A stretch of 28,511 nucleotides of DNA from Brevundimonas sp. UBA7534 (GCF_002479325.1 NZ_DLMO01000036.1:1-28511); one strand, 5' to 3'. Counted from the first letter of the stretch, positions 1 to 8,104 are shown. A program made the numbers and translations. The notes: generated by a model not told the origin, from the letters alone.

Positions 1-1235
1 CCGGCGCCGCCTTCGCCGCCCTGGCCATGGTCGCCCACGCCCAGGACGCCGGCGAGGTGCGGGTCATGGAGATCTTGAAGACGACGCCGCTGATCGACGG
101 GCACAACGACCTGCCGTGGGCGCTGCGCCAGCAGTACGGCGCCGACGTCCATGCGGTGGACCTGAACCAGAATCTGGCGGCGTCCACCAAGCTGCACACC
201 GACATTCCGCGCCTGCGCGCCGGGGGCGTGGGCGGGCAGTTCTGGTCGGTCTATGTGCCCGCCAGCCTGACGCCGCTGGAGGCGGTCGAGGAGACCTTCG
301 AGCAGATCGACACGGCCAAGCGGATCATCGCCGCCCACCCCGAAACGTTCGGCCTGGCCACGACGGCGGACGAGGTGGACGCGGTGTTCGCCTCCGGCCG
401 CATCGCCAGCCTGATCGGCATGGAAGGCGGCTATTCGATCGACGATTCGCTGGCTTTGCTGCGGGAGTTCTATCGGGCCGGCGCGCGCTACATGACCCTG
501 ACCCACTCCAGGACCACCAGTTGGGCCGACAGCGCCACCGACGCGCCGAAATGGGGCGGGCTGAACGCCTTCGGCGAAGAGGTGGTCCGCGAGATGAACC
601 GCCTGGGCATGATGGTGGACCTGAGCCACGTGTCGGAAGACACCATGCTGGACGCCATGCGGGTGTCCGAGGCGCCGGTGATCTTCTCGCACTCCTCGGC
701 GCGGGCAGTGACGGGCCATCCCCGCAACGTCCCCGATCGGGTCCTGCGGATGATGCCGGAGGACGGCGGGATCGTGATGATCAACCTGGCGCCCGGCTTC
801 GTGTCGGAGACCGTGCGGGCGTGGAACGCGGCGCAGGCGGCCGAGGAGGCGCGGCTGAAGTCGCTGAACCCCGGCGATCCGTCGGCGGTCGAGGCGGGCC
901 TGACGGCCTGGATGCGGGCGCACCCGACGCCGCAGGCGACGCTAGCTGACGTGGTCGCCCATATCCAGCACGTTCGCGAGGTGGCCGGGATCGACCATGT
1001 GGGGATGGGCGCCGACTTCGACGGCATCGGCAGCCTGCCCGCGGGCATGGGCGGCGTGGACGCCTATCCCCGCATCCTGGCGGCCCTGATGGCGGCCGGC
1101 TGGACCGAGGCGGACATCCGCAAGATTTCGGGCGAGAACCTGTTGCGCGTCATGCGAGCGGTGGAGGCCGTGGCGGCGTCGAAGGCGGCCGAACGGCCGT
1201 CGATGGCGAAGCTGGAACCCGAAGCGGCGACCTGA
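1..1235 (+). CDS. Membrane dipeptidase (M19, renal dipeptidase family), 5' end outside window
   Basis: Zinc-dependent dipeptidase of family M19, which hydrolyses dipeptides and some D-amino-acid-containing substrates; export to the periplasm is likely. The reading frame is open from base 3 with no stop. The residues before the first ATG (base 27) are Ala-rich and hydrophobic and end in an AHA-type signal peptidase site, so the true start lies upstream and ATG 27 is inside the signal peptide. Numbered from ATG 27, the family's metal ligands are visible: H26 and D28 in DGHNDLPW, the Glu in GMEGGY, the His residues in DLSHVS and FSHSSAR, and the late Asp in GIDHVGMGADFDG. The C-terminus is complete. 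The phosphatase gene follows after about 75 bases on the same strand. The family is clear; the physiological substrate is not. Confidence 0.92.
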   Translation, partial: GAAFAALAMVAHAQDAGEVRVMEILKTTPLIDGHNDLPWALRQQYGADVHAVDLNQNLAASTKLHTDIPRLRAGGVGGQFWSVYVPASLTPLEAVEETFEQIDTAKRIIAAHPETFGLATTADEVDAVFASGRIASLIGMEGGYSIDDSLALLREFYRAGARYMTLTHSRTTSWADSATDAPKWGGLNAFGEEVVREMNRLGMMVDLSHVSEDTMLDAMRVSEAPVIFSHSSARAVTGHPRNVPDRVLRMMPEDGGIVMINLAPGFVSETVRAWNAAQAAEEARLKSLNPGDPSAVEAGLTAWMRAHPTPQATLADVVAHIQHVREVAGIDHVGMGADFDGIGSLPAGMGGVDAYPRILAALMAAGWTEADIRKISGENLLRVMRAVEAVAASKAAERPSMAKLEPEAAT

Positions 1236-1309
1236 GCCCGGCGGCTCCTGTCACAGCGTTGCAATGCGGCGCCGATAGAGGCATCTGCGTCCGACGTTTC
1301 AGGAGTGGC

Positions 1310-2965
1310 ATGATGAAGTTCGCACCGGCCTTGCTTTCGGCGGTCCTGGCGGCGGGGGCGGCGTTCCCCAGCCTGGCGGCCGCGCCGGAACGCGCCGCGC
1401 CGCCCCGTCTGATCGTCACCATCGTGGTCGATCAGTTCAGCGCCAACCTGTTCGACCAGTATCGCAGCCGCTACACGGGCGGCCTGAAGCGGCTGGCCGA
1501 CCAGGGACTGGTGTCGATCAACGGCTACCAGACGCACGGCCTGACCGAGACCTGCCCCGGCCACTCCACCGTCCTGACCGGCATGCACCCCGCCGAGACG
1601 GGCATCCCCGCGAACGACTGGGTCGATCCTGCGACGGGCAAGGAGGTCTATTGCCTGGCCGCGCCGCAGAACCACCTGGCCCACGGCGACGACGGGTCGG
1701 ACAACGGGCCGGTGGGCCCGGACCAGATCAAGGCGACCAGCCTGGGCGACTGGCTTGTGGCGGCCAGCCCCGCCAGCAAGGTCTTCGCCGTCTCGGGCAA
1801 GGATCGGGGCGCGATCAACCTGGCGGGCCATCACGGCCAGGCGTTCTGGTTCACCGACGACTTCGGCCTGACCACCTATGTCGAACCGGGCCAGGTCGCC
1901 GAGGCGCGCCTGGCGCCGGTGACCGCGTTCAACACCGCCTTTCGCGCCGAGATGGCCGCCCAGCCGGTGACGTGGGACTATCGCCACGACGACTGCCGCG
2001 CCCTGGGCGGCGACTGGGTCATTCGCGGCCAGACCTTTCATTCCGTCCTGCCGCCGACGAACCTGAAGTTCGACACATCGCCTCTGTTGGACGAGCAGAC
2101 GCTGAAGGCGGCGGAGTACCTGCTGGACAGCCAGAAGCTGGGGCAGAGCGCGTCGGTGGACGTGCTGGGCGTCAGCCTGTCGGGCACCGATCGCATCGGC
2201 CACGGCTACGGCACCCAGGGGCCGGAGATGTGCGAGCAGCAGCACCGACTGGACGAAGCCCTGGGCGGCTTCCTGAACAGGTTGGCCCAGGTTCCGGGCG
2301 GCGCGCTGGTGGTGCTGACGGCCGACCACGGCGGGTCCGACTTCGTCGAGCGCCTGGCCGCGCGCGGCTATCCCCACGCCCACCGCGCCGATCTGAGGGG
2401 CGTGGCGACGGTGAGCGCCGAACTGCAGCAACGCTTCGGCCTGGATGCGGCGCCCCTGCAGCAGGGCGGCAGCGGGATCATCGTGGCCGACGCCGAGGAC
2501 CGCGCCCTGCCTGAACCGCTGCGGACGCAGGCGGCCGAGGCGGCGGTGGAGCGCCTGCGCCAGTTGCCGGACATCGCCTTCGCCGAGACGCGCGAGCGGA
2601 TGCTGGCCCTGCCGATCCCCGACACGCGCAACCCCGAAATGCTGACGCTCCAGGAGCGGATGCGGCTGTCGGTGGTCGAGGGACGGTCGCCGGACATCAT
2701 CCTGGCCTTCCAGCCGAACGTGGTGGCGGGCGGCCGTGTCGGCGGCGCGATCCCCAGTCACGGGACGCCCTGGGAATACGACCGCCGCGTGCCGATCGTT
2801 TTCTGGTGGCCGGGCGCGGAAGGACAGGAGCGTTTCCTGCCCATGCGCACCATCGACATCGCCCCGACCCTGGCCAACCTGATCGGCGTTCAACCCGACG
2901 CCCCGATCGACGGCCGCTGCATGGACCTGCCTCAGTTCGCCAAGGGCCGTTGCGAGACGAAATAG
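1310..2965 (+). CDS. Secreted alkaline phosphatase, PhoK/PafA type
   Basis: Alkaline-phosphatase-superfamily phosphomonoesterase of 551 aa, exported by a signal peptide (hydrophobic residues 5-25 ending SLAAA). AGGAG at 1301-1305 precedes two adjacent ATGs (1310 and 1313); an in-frame ATG at 1259 lies before the signal peptide and is not used. Visible active-site residues are D41 (VVDQF), nucleophile T81 (TETCPGHST), N102, the K164-x-R166 pair (SGKDRG), D294 and H298 (GTDRIGH), D339-H340 (TADHGG) and H484 (SHGTPW). This set and its spacing match the Thr-nucleophile phosphatases PhoK and PafA as I recall them, where Lys, Arg and Asn contact the phosphate and favour monoesters over diesters. 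A hairpin at 3000-3025 follows. No Pho box was identified. The family is well supported; phosphate scavenging is inferred. Confidence 0.88.
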   Translation: MMKFAPALLSAVLAAGAAFPSLAAAPERAAPPRLIVTIVVDQFSANLFDQYRSRYTGGLKRLADQGLVSINGYQTHGLTETCPGHSTVLTGMHPAETGIPANDWVDPATGKEVYCLAAPQNHLAHGDDGSDNGPVGPDQIKATSLGDWLVAASPASKVFAVSGKDRGAINLAGHHGQAFWFTDDFGLTTYVEPGQVAEARLAPVTAFNTAFRAEMAAQPVTWDYRHDDCRALGGDWVIRGQTFHSVLPPTNLKFDTSPLLDEQTLKAAEYLLDSQKLGQSASVDVLGVSLSGTDRIGHGYGTQGPEMCEQQHRLDEALGGFLNRLAQVPGGALVVLTADHGGSDFVERLAARGYPHAHRADLRGVATVSAELQQRFGLDAAPLQQGGSGIIVADAEDRALPEPLRTQAAEAAVERLRQLPDIAFAETRERMLALPIPDTRNPEMLTLQERMRLSVVEGRSPDIILAFQPNVVAGGRVGGAIPSHGTPWEYDRRVPIVFWWPGAEGQERFLPMRTIDIAPTLANLIGVQPDAPIDGRCMDLPQFAKGRCETK

Positions 2966-2999
2966 GCCGCGCGGGTCGACATAAACTCGTGTTTCCACG

Positions 3000-3029
3000 G
3001 CGGGAGGCGCTCTTACGCCTCCCGCATTT
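3000..3029 (+). terminator. Intrinsic-terminator-like hairpin after the phosphatase gene
   Basis: A perfect 10-bp stem, bases 3000-3009 pairing with 3016-3025, closes a six-base loop (CTCTTA). Only a weak T-rich tail follows (ATTTCATT). It starts 34 bases after the phosphatase stop and ends 78 bases before pyk. It most likely ends the upstream transcript; it could instead lie in the pyk leader if that promoter is upstream of it. Confidence 0.6.
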
Positions 3030-3047
3030 CATTGGCACAAAGGGCTG

Positions 3048-3059
3048 AGAAGCGCTTCT
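3048..3059. promoter_or_regulatory. 12-bp palindrome upstream of pyk, LacI-family-like operator candidate
   Basis: AGAAGCGCTTCT is a perfect 12-base palindrome, 44 bases before the pyk start. Its AAGCGCTT core is like that of many LacI/GalR-family operators. It lies between the upstream hairpin and the pyk ribosome binding site, where a repressor or activator of pyk could act. The role is inferred; a 12-base palindrome can occur by chance in GC-rich DNA. Confidence 0.35.
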
Positions 3060-3103
3060 GAGGGGAGGCGCCGGCCGTCAGAGCCATACGAGGAAATCCG
3101 TTC

Positions 3104-4549
3104 ATGCAAAGAGCCCGCCGCGCGCGCATCGTCGCGACCCTGGGCCCCGCCAGCCGTGCGCCGGGGACCGTCAAGGCCCTGGCCCAGGCCGGGGTGGACG
3201 TGTTCCGCCTGAACTTCAGTCACGGCTCGCACGAGGATCACGCCGCGGCGCTGAAGGCCGTGCGGGGCGCCGAGATGGCGTTGCAGCGTCCATTGGGCGT
3301 GCTGGCCGACCTGCAGGGGCCCAAGCTGCGTCTGGGCCGGTTCAAGGACGTCGAGATCGCAGTCAAGCCGGGCCACGTCATGCGCTTCGATCTGGACCCG
3401 ACGCCGGGTGACGAGACGCGGGTGCAGATGCCGCATCCGGAAATCTTCAAGGCCCTGCGCGAGGGGATGCTGCTGCTGCTGGACGACGGCCGGGTGCGGC
3501 TGCGTGTCGGCAAGCGCACCGACGAATGGGCCGATGTGACGGTCGAAAGCGGCTCCAAACTGTCGGACCGCAAGGGCGTGGCCGTGCCCGAGGCGGTGAT
3601 CCCGGTTTCGGCCCTGACGCCCAAGGACCGCGAGGACCTGGCCTTCGCCCTGCGGCTGGGCGTCGACTGGGTGGCGCTGAGCTTCGTGCAGAAGCCCGAG
3701 GACATGGCCGAACTGAAGCGGATCGTGAACGGCCAAGCGGCGTGTCTGGCCAAGATCGAGAAGCCGGCCGCCCTGGCCGACCTGGAGGCCATCCTGGACT
3801 ACTGCGACGGGGTGATGGTCGCGCGCGGCGACCTGGGCGTGGAGATGGACCCGGAAGAGGTGCCGGTCGCCCAGAAGCAGATCGTGCGCGCCGCCCGCAA
3901 TCGCGGCGTGCCGGTGATCGTGGCGACCCAGATGCTGGAATCGATGACCAGCGCCCCGGCCCCGACCCGGGCGGAAGCCACCGACGTGGCCAATGCGGTC
4001 TATGAGGGCGCCGACGCCCTGATGTTGTCGGCCGAGACGGCGTCGGGCGACTATCCGCTGGAAGCGGTCGGCATCATGAGCCGCATCATCGAGCGGGTGG
4101 AGAACGACCCGATGTGGCCCAGCCTGATGGGCGCCGAACACGCCGGCATGGACGAGCACGACGTCGACGCCCTGGTGGGCGCGGCGAGAAAGGCGGCCGA
4201 CGCCCCGTCCACAGCCTGCATGGTGGTGTTCACGACCTTGGGCGGCACGGCTAGACGCATGGCGCGCGAACGGCCGCTGAAGCCGATCCTGGCCCTGACG
4301 CCCAACGCCTCGACCGCGCGGCGGCTGGCCCTGGTCTGGGGGCTGGAGCCGCGCCTGGGCGATCAGCCGGATTCGCTGGAGCAGGTGACCGACCAGGCCG
4401 TGGACGGCGCGCTTGAATACGGCCTGGCCGAACCCGGCCAGCGTATCCTGATCCTGGCCGGCACGCCGTTCGGAGCGCCCGGCGCGGCCAACCTGCTGCG
4501 TCTGGCCCATGCGCCGGCCGCCAAGGCCAAGCCGCGCCGCAAGGGTTAA
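3104..4549 (+). CDS. pyk: Pyruvate kinase
   Basis: Cytoplasmic enzyme of 481 aa converting phosphoenolpyruvate and ADP to pyruvate and ATP, the last step of lower glycolysis and the Entner-Doudoroff route. The N-terminal RARIVATLGPASR and DVFRLNFSHG segments carry family-conserved residues; ADLQGPKLRLG opens the B domain. The active-site signature with the catalytic Lys is in LAKIEKPAAL, followed by VMVARGDLGVEM and VIVATQMLESM, the Mg/substrate loop. NAVYEGADALMLSAETASG and a typical C-terminal domain complete it. Length is normal for the family. The ATG at 3104 follows AGGA at 3091-3094. It has its own upstream palindrome (3048-3059) and a hairpin directly after the stop, so it is probably transcribed alone. 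Confidence 0.97.
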   Translation: MQRARRARIVATLGPASRAPGTVKALAQAGVDVFRLNFSHGSHEDHAAALKAVRGAEMALQRPLGVLADLQGPKLRLGRFKDVEIAVKPGHVMRFDLDPTPGDETRVQMPHPEIFKALREGMLLLLDDGRVRLRVGKRTDEWADVTVESGSKLSDRKGVAVPEAVIPVSALTPKDREDLAFALRLGVDWVALSFVQKPEDMAELKRIVNGQAACLAKIEKPAALADLEAILDYCDGVMVARGDLGVEMDPEEVPVAQKQIVRAARNRGVPVIVATQMLESMTSAPAPTRAEATDVANAVYEGADALMLSAETASGDYPLEAVGIMSRIIERVENDPMWPSLMGAEHAGMDEHDVDALVGAARKAADAPSTACMVVFTTLGGTARRMARERPLKPILALTPNASTARRLALVWGLEPRLGDQPDSLEQVTDQAVDGALEYGLAEPGQRILILAGTPFGAPGAANLLRLAHAPAAKAKPRRKG

Positions 4550-4552
4550 CCC

Positions 4553-4572
4553 CTCCCGCTTTGAAGCGGGGG
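4553..4572 (+). terminator. Hairpin directly after pyk
   Basis: Bases 4555-4560 (CCCGCT) pair with 4565-4570 (AGCGGG) around a TTGA tetraloop. One G-U and one C-G pair extend the stem to eight. It begins 4 bases after the pyk stop and has no T-run, so it may be a weak or Rho-assisted terminator or a 3'-end stabiliser. Confidence 0.4.
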
Positions 4573-4605
4573 CGGCTAGGCTCCGCCCATGAGTCGGCGG
4601 CGCAC

Positions 4606-5643
4606 ATGATCAAATACATCGGCTCCAAGCGCGCCCTGTTGGGTCATGTGACGGGAGCGGTGGCGGGCCTGCTGCCGGATGGCGGGCGGGTGTGCGACCT
4701 GTTTTCCGGCACGGCGCGGGTGGGCCATGCGCTGAAGCGGCAGGGCTTCCAGGTCTGGTCCAACGACCACAACGCCTATGCTCACACCTTGGCGACCGCC
4801 TATGTCCAGGCGGACCGGGAGCGCTGGCTGGCGCGGGCCGAGGCGGTGCTGGCCGAACTGCGGGAAGTGCGGCCGGAGGCGGGCTGGTTCACCCAGGCCT
4901 TCTGCGAGGACGCCCGCTATTTCCACCCGGACAACGGCGCGCGGATCGACGCCATGCGCGAGCGGGTCGAGACGCTGGAACTGGAGCCGGAACTGAAGGC
5001 CATCGTCCTGGTCAGCCTGATGGAGGCCGCCGACCGGGTGGATTCCACCGCCGGGGTGCAGATGGCCTATATGAAGCGCTGGGCGCCGCGCGCGCTGAAA
5101 CCGCTGGAACTGCGTCTGCCGGACCTGCTGCCTTCGGTCGGGGCGCCGTGCCGCGCGACGCGGGGCGATGCGGTGGAGATGGCCGGCCAGATGGAGGCGG
5201 ACCTGGTCTATCTGGATCCGCCCTACAACCAGCATTCCTATCTGGCCAACTATCACTGCTGGGAAAGCCTGGTGCTGTGGGACCGGCCCGAAACCTATGG
5301 CGTGGCCAACAAGCGGATCGACGTGAAGACCCGCAAGAGCGCCTTCAACAGCCGGCCCGGCATCGGTCCGGCCCTGCGCGCGGTGATCGAACGGGTCAGC
5401 GCGCCCAACCTGATCGTCAGCTTCAACGACGAGGGCTATCTTAGCCGCGCGGACCTGGTGGAGATGCTGTCGGCGCGGGGCCATGTGCAGGTGGTGGAGA
5501 TCGCCCACCCCCGCTACGTCGGCGCCCGCATCGGCATCCACAATCCCAAGGGCGAGAAGGTCGGCCAGGTCGGGCGGCTGCGCAACGTCGAGCACCTGTT
5601 CGTCGTCACCGAACGGCCCGTGGCCCTGCCGGCCGCCGCCTGA
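4606..5643 (+). CDS. D12-class adenine-specific DNA methyltransferase (orphan)
   Basis: SAM-dependent N6-adenine DNA methyltransferase of the D12 class, 345 aa. Residues 1-10 (MIKYIGSKRA) are the typical start of this class, which supports ATG 4606 over an in-frame TTG at 4561. The SAM-binding motif is DLFSGTARVG at 31-40, with the acidic residue of the next strand in WSNDHN. The catalytic DPPY is at 204-207, followed by NQHSY and NYHCWESLV, similar to the catalytic region of FokI-type adenine methylases. The middle of the protein (about 60-190) should hold the target-recognition region. No restriction endonuclase gene adjoins it: pyk is upstream and a LysR gene converges downstream. The recognition sequence cannot be read from the protein. 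Confidence 0.88.
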   Translation: MIKYIGSKRALLGHVTGAVAGLLPDGGRVCDLFSGTARVGHALKRQGFQVWSNDHNAYAHTLATAYVQADRERWLARAEAVLAELREVRPEAGWFTQAFCEDARYFHPDNGARIDAMRERVETLELEPELKAIVLVSLMEAADRVDSTAGVQMAYMKRWAPRALKPLELRLPDLLPSVGAPCRATRGDAVEMAGQMEADLVYLDPPYNQHSYLANYHCWESLVLWDRPETYGVANKRIDVKTRKSAFNSRPGIGPALRAVIERVSAPNLIVSFNDEGYLSRADLVEMLSARGHVQVVEIAHPRYVGARIGIHNPKGEKVGQVGRLRNVEHLFVVTERPVALPAAA

Positions 5644-5665
5644 TCTCGGGCCTCAGATCTGGGCC

Positions 5666-6595
5666 TCAGAGCTGGCCCATCGTGTTGTCGTGATCCACGG
5701 CCTGCTTCTTCAGCCAGGCGACGAAGGCCGTGGCGCTGGGCGAGGGCGGGCGGTCGCGCGGCTGGACCACCGAATAGACGAAGCCCACCGCCTCGGACCC
5801 GTCGGGAAACGGGGCGACCAGCCGGCCGGACGCCAGGTCGGCCTGGGCCAGGGTGCGCTTGGCCAGGGCCACGCCGCGCCCCGACGCCGCCGCCTCGATC
5901 AGCAGGCTGGACTGGTTGAAGCGCGAACCCCGGCGCGGATCGGGATGGCGCACGCCGCGGGCCTTCAGCCACATGGCCCAGTCCGGGCGGCTGGGATCGC
6001 CGTCGTTGGACATGTCGTGCAGCAGGGCGTGGTGCAGCAGGTCGGCGGGATCGCGGATCGGGTGATCGCCGCTCATCAGCGCGGGGGCGCAGACCGGCAG
6101 GACCGTTTCGGTCATCAGCCGTTCGACGGTGTGGCCCGGATAGTCGCCGGCGCCGTAGCGCACCGCCAGGTCGATCTTGCCCTCCGACAGGTCCGCCGGC
6201 TCCATGTCGGCCGAGATCCACAGCTCGATCTCGGGATGGGCGGCGTGGAAGTCGTCCATGCGCGGCATCAGCCATTTGGAGGCGAAGCCGGGCGCGACGC
6301 TGATCGACACCTGCTTTCGGCGCGGCGGCTCGCGCAAGAGCGCCGAGGCGTCCATCAGCCGTTCGAACCCCTCGCGCAGCAGGGGCGTCGCGCCCCGCCC
6401 CAGGTCGGTCAGCTGAAGACCCCGCGCCTCGCGCATGAACAGGGGGCCGCCGACGATGTCCTCCAGCAGCCGGATCTGCTGGCTGACGGCCCCCGGCGTG
6501 ACGGCCAGTTCGTCCGCCGCGCGCGAGAAGTTCAGGTGCCGCGCGGCCGCCTCGAAGGCGCGCAGGGCGTTCAGCGGAAGGAGCGATCGAGCCAT
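5666..6595 (-). CDS. LysR-family transcriptional regulator (GcvA-like)
   Basis: Regulator of 309 aa. The N-terminal winged helix-turn-helix spans about residues 5-65 (LNALRAFEAAARHLNFSRAA, then TPGAVSQQIRLLE). A LysR effector-binding domain of the GcvA type follows from about residue 90 to 300. The start at 6595 gives the canonical LysR beginning; a much longer open frame continues upstream but only antisense to cysG. It is divergent from cysG with 123 bases between the start codons. An inverted repeat lies in that gap (6634-6648), suggesting that it controls the sulfur operon, itself, or both. It converges on the methyltransferase gene with 22 bases between stops. The effector is unknown. 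It resembles GcvA/AmpR-type regulators more than CysB, so a sulfur role is only inferred from position. Confidence 0.9.
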   Translation of the reverse strand: MARSLLPLNALRAFEAAARHLNFSRAADELAVTPGAVSQQIRLLEDIVGGPLFMREARGLQLTDLGRGATPLLREGFERLMDASALLREPPRRKQVSISVAPGFASKWLMPRMDDFHAAHPEIELWISADMEPADLSEGKIDLAVRYGAGDYPGHTVERLMTETVLPVCAPALMSGDHPIRDPADLLHHALLHDMSNDGDPSRPDWAMWLKARGVRHPDPRRGSRFNQSSLLIEAAASGRGVALAKRTLAQADLASGRLVAPFPDGSEAVGFVYSVVQPRDRPPSPSATAFVAWLKKQAVDHDNTMGQL

Positions 6596-6633
6596 CGCCG
6601 TTAGAAATCCTATCAGTGAGCAGGACGCAATCT

Positions 6634-6648
6634 GGTTTGCGACAAACC
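6634..6648. promoter_or_regulatory. Inverted repeat between lysR and cysG, candidate LysR operator
   Basis: GGTTTG-CGA-CAAACC has perfect 6-base arms around a 3-base centre. One mismatch further out extends it to 8-base arms (CTGGTTTG / CAAACCGG). A T-N11-A register typical of LysR boxes occurs at 6633/6645. It is 39 bases from the lysR start and 71 from the cysG start, the usual place for an operator shared by a divergent LysR regulator and its target. Confidence 0.5.
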
Positions 6649-6718
6649 GGCGGGAATCCGAAGGTGCGATTTCGCCGTCGGTCCTTCTTCCCCCCTCGAC
6701 GGCCTTGAAAGCAAGACG

Positions 6719-8104
6719 ATGCGTGTATTTCTCGCCTCCGTGCCGCTGGAGGCCGCCAAGGTCGTGATCGTGGGCGCCGGGGAACCGGCGCTGGCGAAGC
6801 TGCGATTGTTCCTGAGCACGCCGGCCGACCTGGTCTGGTTCGCGCCGGACGGCGAGCCCGCGCGGCTGGAGACGCCGCAGGGCGCGCCCACGCCGGTTGA
6901 TCGGACGCCGGGCGCCGAGGATTTCACGGGCGCGAGACTGGTCTTCATCGCGCTGCAGGACGTGGCGGGGGCTGCGCGATTGGCGGCGCTGGCGCGGGCG
7001 GCCGGCGCCCAGGTCAATGTGGTGGACCAGCCGAGCCTGAGCGACTTCCAGACGCCGGCCCTGATCGACCGCGACGAGGTCGTCGTCGGGGTGGCGACCG
7101 GCGGCTCCGCGCCGATCCTGGCGCGCGACGTCCGCACGCGCATCGAAGGCGTCCTGCCCGCCGGGCTGGCCAATGTGGCGCGGATGGCGCGCGACCTGCG
7201 CGAGACGGTCAAGGCCAGCGTGCCGGACTTCATGGCGCGTCGCCGTTTCTGGGAGAAGGCCTTTCGAGGGCCGGCCGCCGACCTGGCCTCCGAGGGCCGC
7301 ACCGCCGAGGCGCGGCGCGAGATGCTGCGCCTGCTGAACGTGGCGGCGCCGGAACAGGGCGTGGTTCACATCGTCGGCGCGGGGCCGGGCGACCCCGAAC
7401 TGCTGACGCTGAAGGCGCTGCGGGTCTTGCAGGACGCCGACGTCATCATTCACGACCGGCTGGTTCCCGAGGCGGTGCTGGAGCGCGCGCGCCGCGACGC
7501 CAAACGGCTGTATGTCGGCAAGGCGCGGGGGGATCACTCCGTGCCCCAGGACCAGATCGAGGCCCTGATGATCGCCGAAGCCCGCGCCGGCCATCGCGTC
7601 GTGCGGCTGAAGGGCGGCGATCCGTTCGTCTTCGGGCGCGGCGGCGAGGAGCTGGAGGCCGTGCGCGCGGCGGGCGTGCCCGTCTTCATGGTGCCCGGGG
7701 TGACGGCGGCCCTGGCCTGCGCGGCCTCGGCGGGGGTGCCCCTGACGCACCGCGACCACGCCCAGGCGGTGACCTTCGTGACGGCCCAGGCCAAGCCGGG
7801 CGGCGTCGACGCCGACTGGGCGCGCCTGGCGGCGCCGAACCACACCCTGGCCATCTACATGGGCGTCGACCGGGCCGAGGAAACGGCGGCGAAACTGATG
7901 CAGGCCGGGCGCGCGGGCTCGACGCCCGTGGCCATCGTCGAGAACGGCAGCCGCCCGGACGAGCGCGTCCTGACGGGACGATTGGACGGGCTGGGCGCCC
8001 TGGTGCGCGGCGCGAACCTGTCGGGGCCGGCGCTGCTGTTCGTCGGCGAGACGGCGGCGTTCTCGGCGGCTCAGCTGGATGTTCGCGCGGAGGCGGCGGC
8101 GTGA
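6719..8104 (+). CDS. cysG: Siroheme synthase (precorrin-2 dehydrogenase/ferrochelatase + uroporphyrinogen-III methyltransferase)
   Basis: Bifunctional enzyme of 461 aa making siroheme, the cofactor of the sulfite reductase encoded two genes later. Residues 1-210 are the dehydrogenase/chelatase part: an NAD-binding VVIVGAGEPALAKLRL and NVVDQP, whose D103 aligns with catalytic D104 of E. coli CysG. Residues 214-455 are the SUMT part: HIVGAGPGDPELLTLKAL, D246 in IIHDRLV, VVRLKGGDPFVFGRGGEE, PLTHRDHAQ and YMGVDR. The link region (ARRRFWEKAFRGP) matches E. coli closely. At the position of the regulatory Ser128 of enterobacterial CysG this protein has Thr127 (VATGGS). The DUF2849 start GTG overlaps the cysG stop by 3 bases. 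There is no strong Shine-Dalgarno before ATG 6719. Confidence 0.96.
   Translation: MRVFLASVPLEAAKVVIVGAGEPALAKLRLFLSTPADLVWFAPDGEPARLETPQGAPTPVDRTPGAEDFTGARLVFIALQDVAGAARLAALARAAGAQVNVVDQPSLSDFQTPALIDRDEVVVGVATGGSAPILARDVRTRIEGVLPAGLANVARMARDLRETVKASVPDFMARRRFWEKAFRGPAADLASEGRTAEARREMLRLLNVAAPEQGVVHIVGAGPGDPELLTLKALRVLQDADVIIHDRLVPEAVLERARRDAKRLYVGKARGDHSVPQDQIEALMIAEARAGHRVVRLKGGDPFVFGRGGEELEAVRAAGVPVFMVPGVTAALACAASAGVPLTHRDHAQAVTFVTAQAKPGGVDADWARLAAPNHTLAIYMGVDRAEETAAKLMQAGRAGSTPVAIVENGSRPDERVLTGRLDGLGALVRGANLSGPALLFVGETAAFSAAQLDVRAEAAA

Noticed and set aside
1064..2998. Very long minus-strand open frame antisense to the dipeptidase end and the phosphatase
   Set aside because: Arg/Gly/Gln/Val-rich product without any recognisable domain, antisense to a gene with a complete active site; typical stop-free shadow in GC-rich DNA.
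3029..4510. Long minus-strand frame antisense to pyk
   Set aside because: Low-complexity His/Gln/Arg-rich translation, no motif, fully antisense to pyruvate kinase.
5648..5670. Direct repeat GGGCCTCAGA twice with a 3-base spacer at the methyltransferase/lysR convergence
   Set aside because: Only two short copies, partly inside the lysR stop region; likely chance or a small duplication, with no array.
6596..7843. Upstream 416-codon extension of the LysR frame
   Set aside because: The LysR helix-turn-helix starts canonically at 6595; the extension is antisense to cysG and has no domain.
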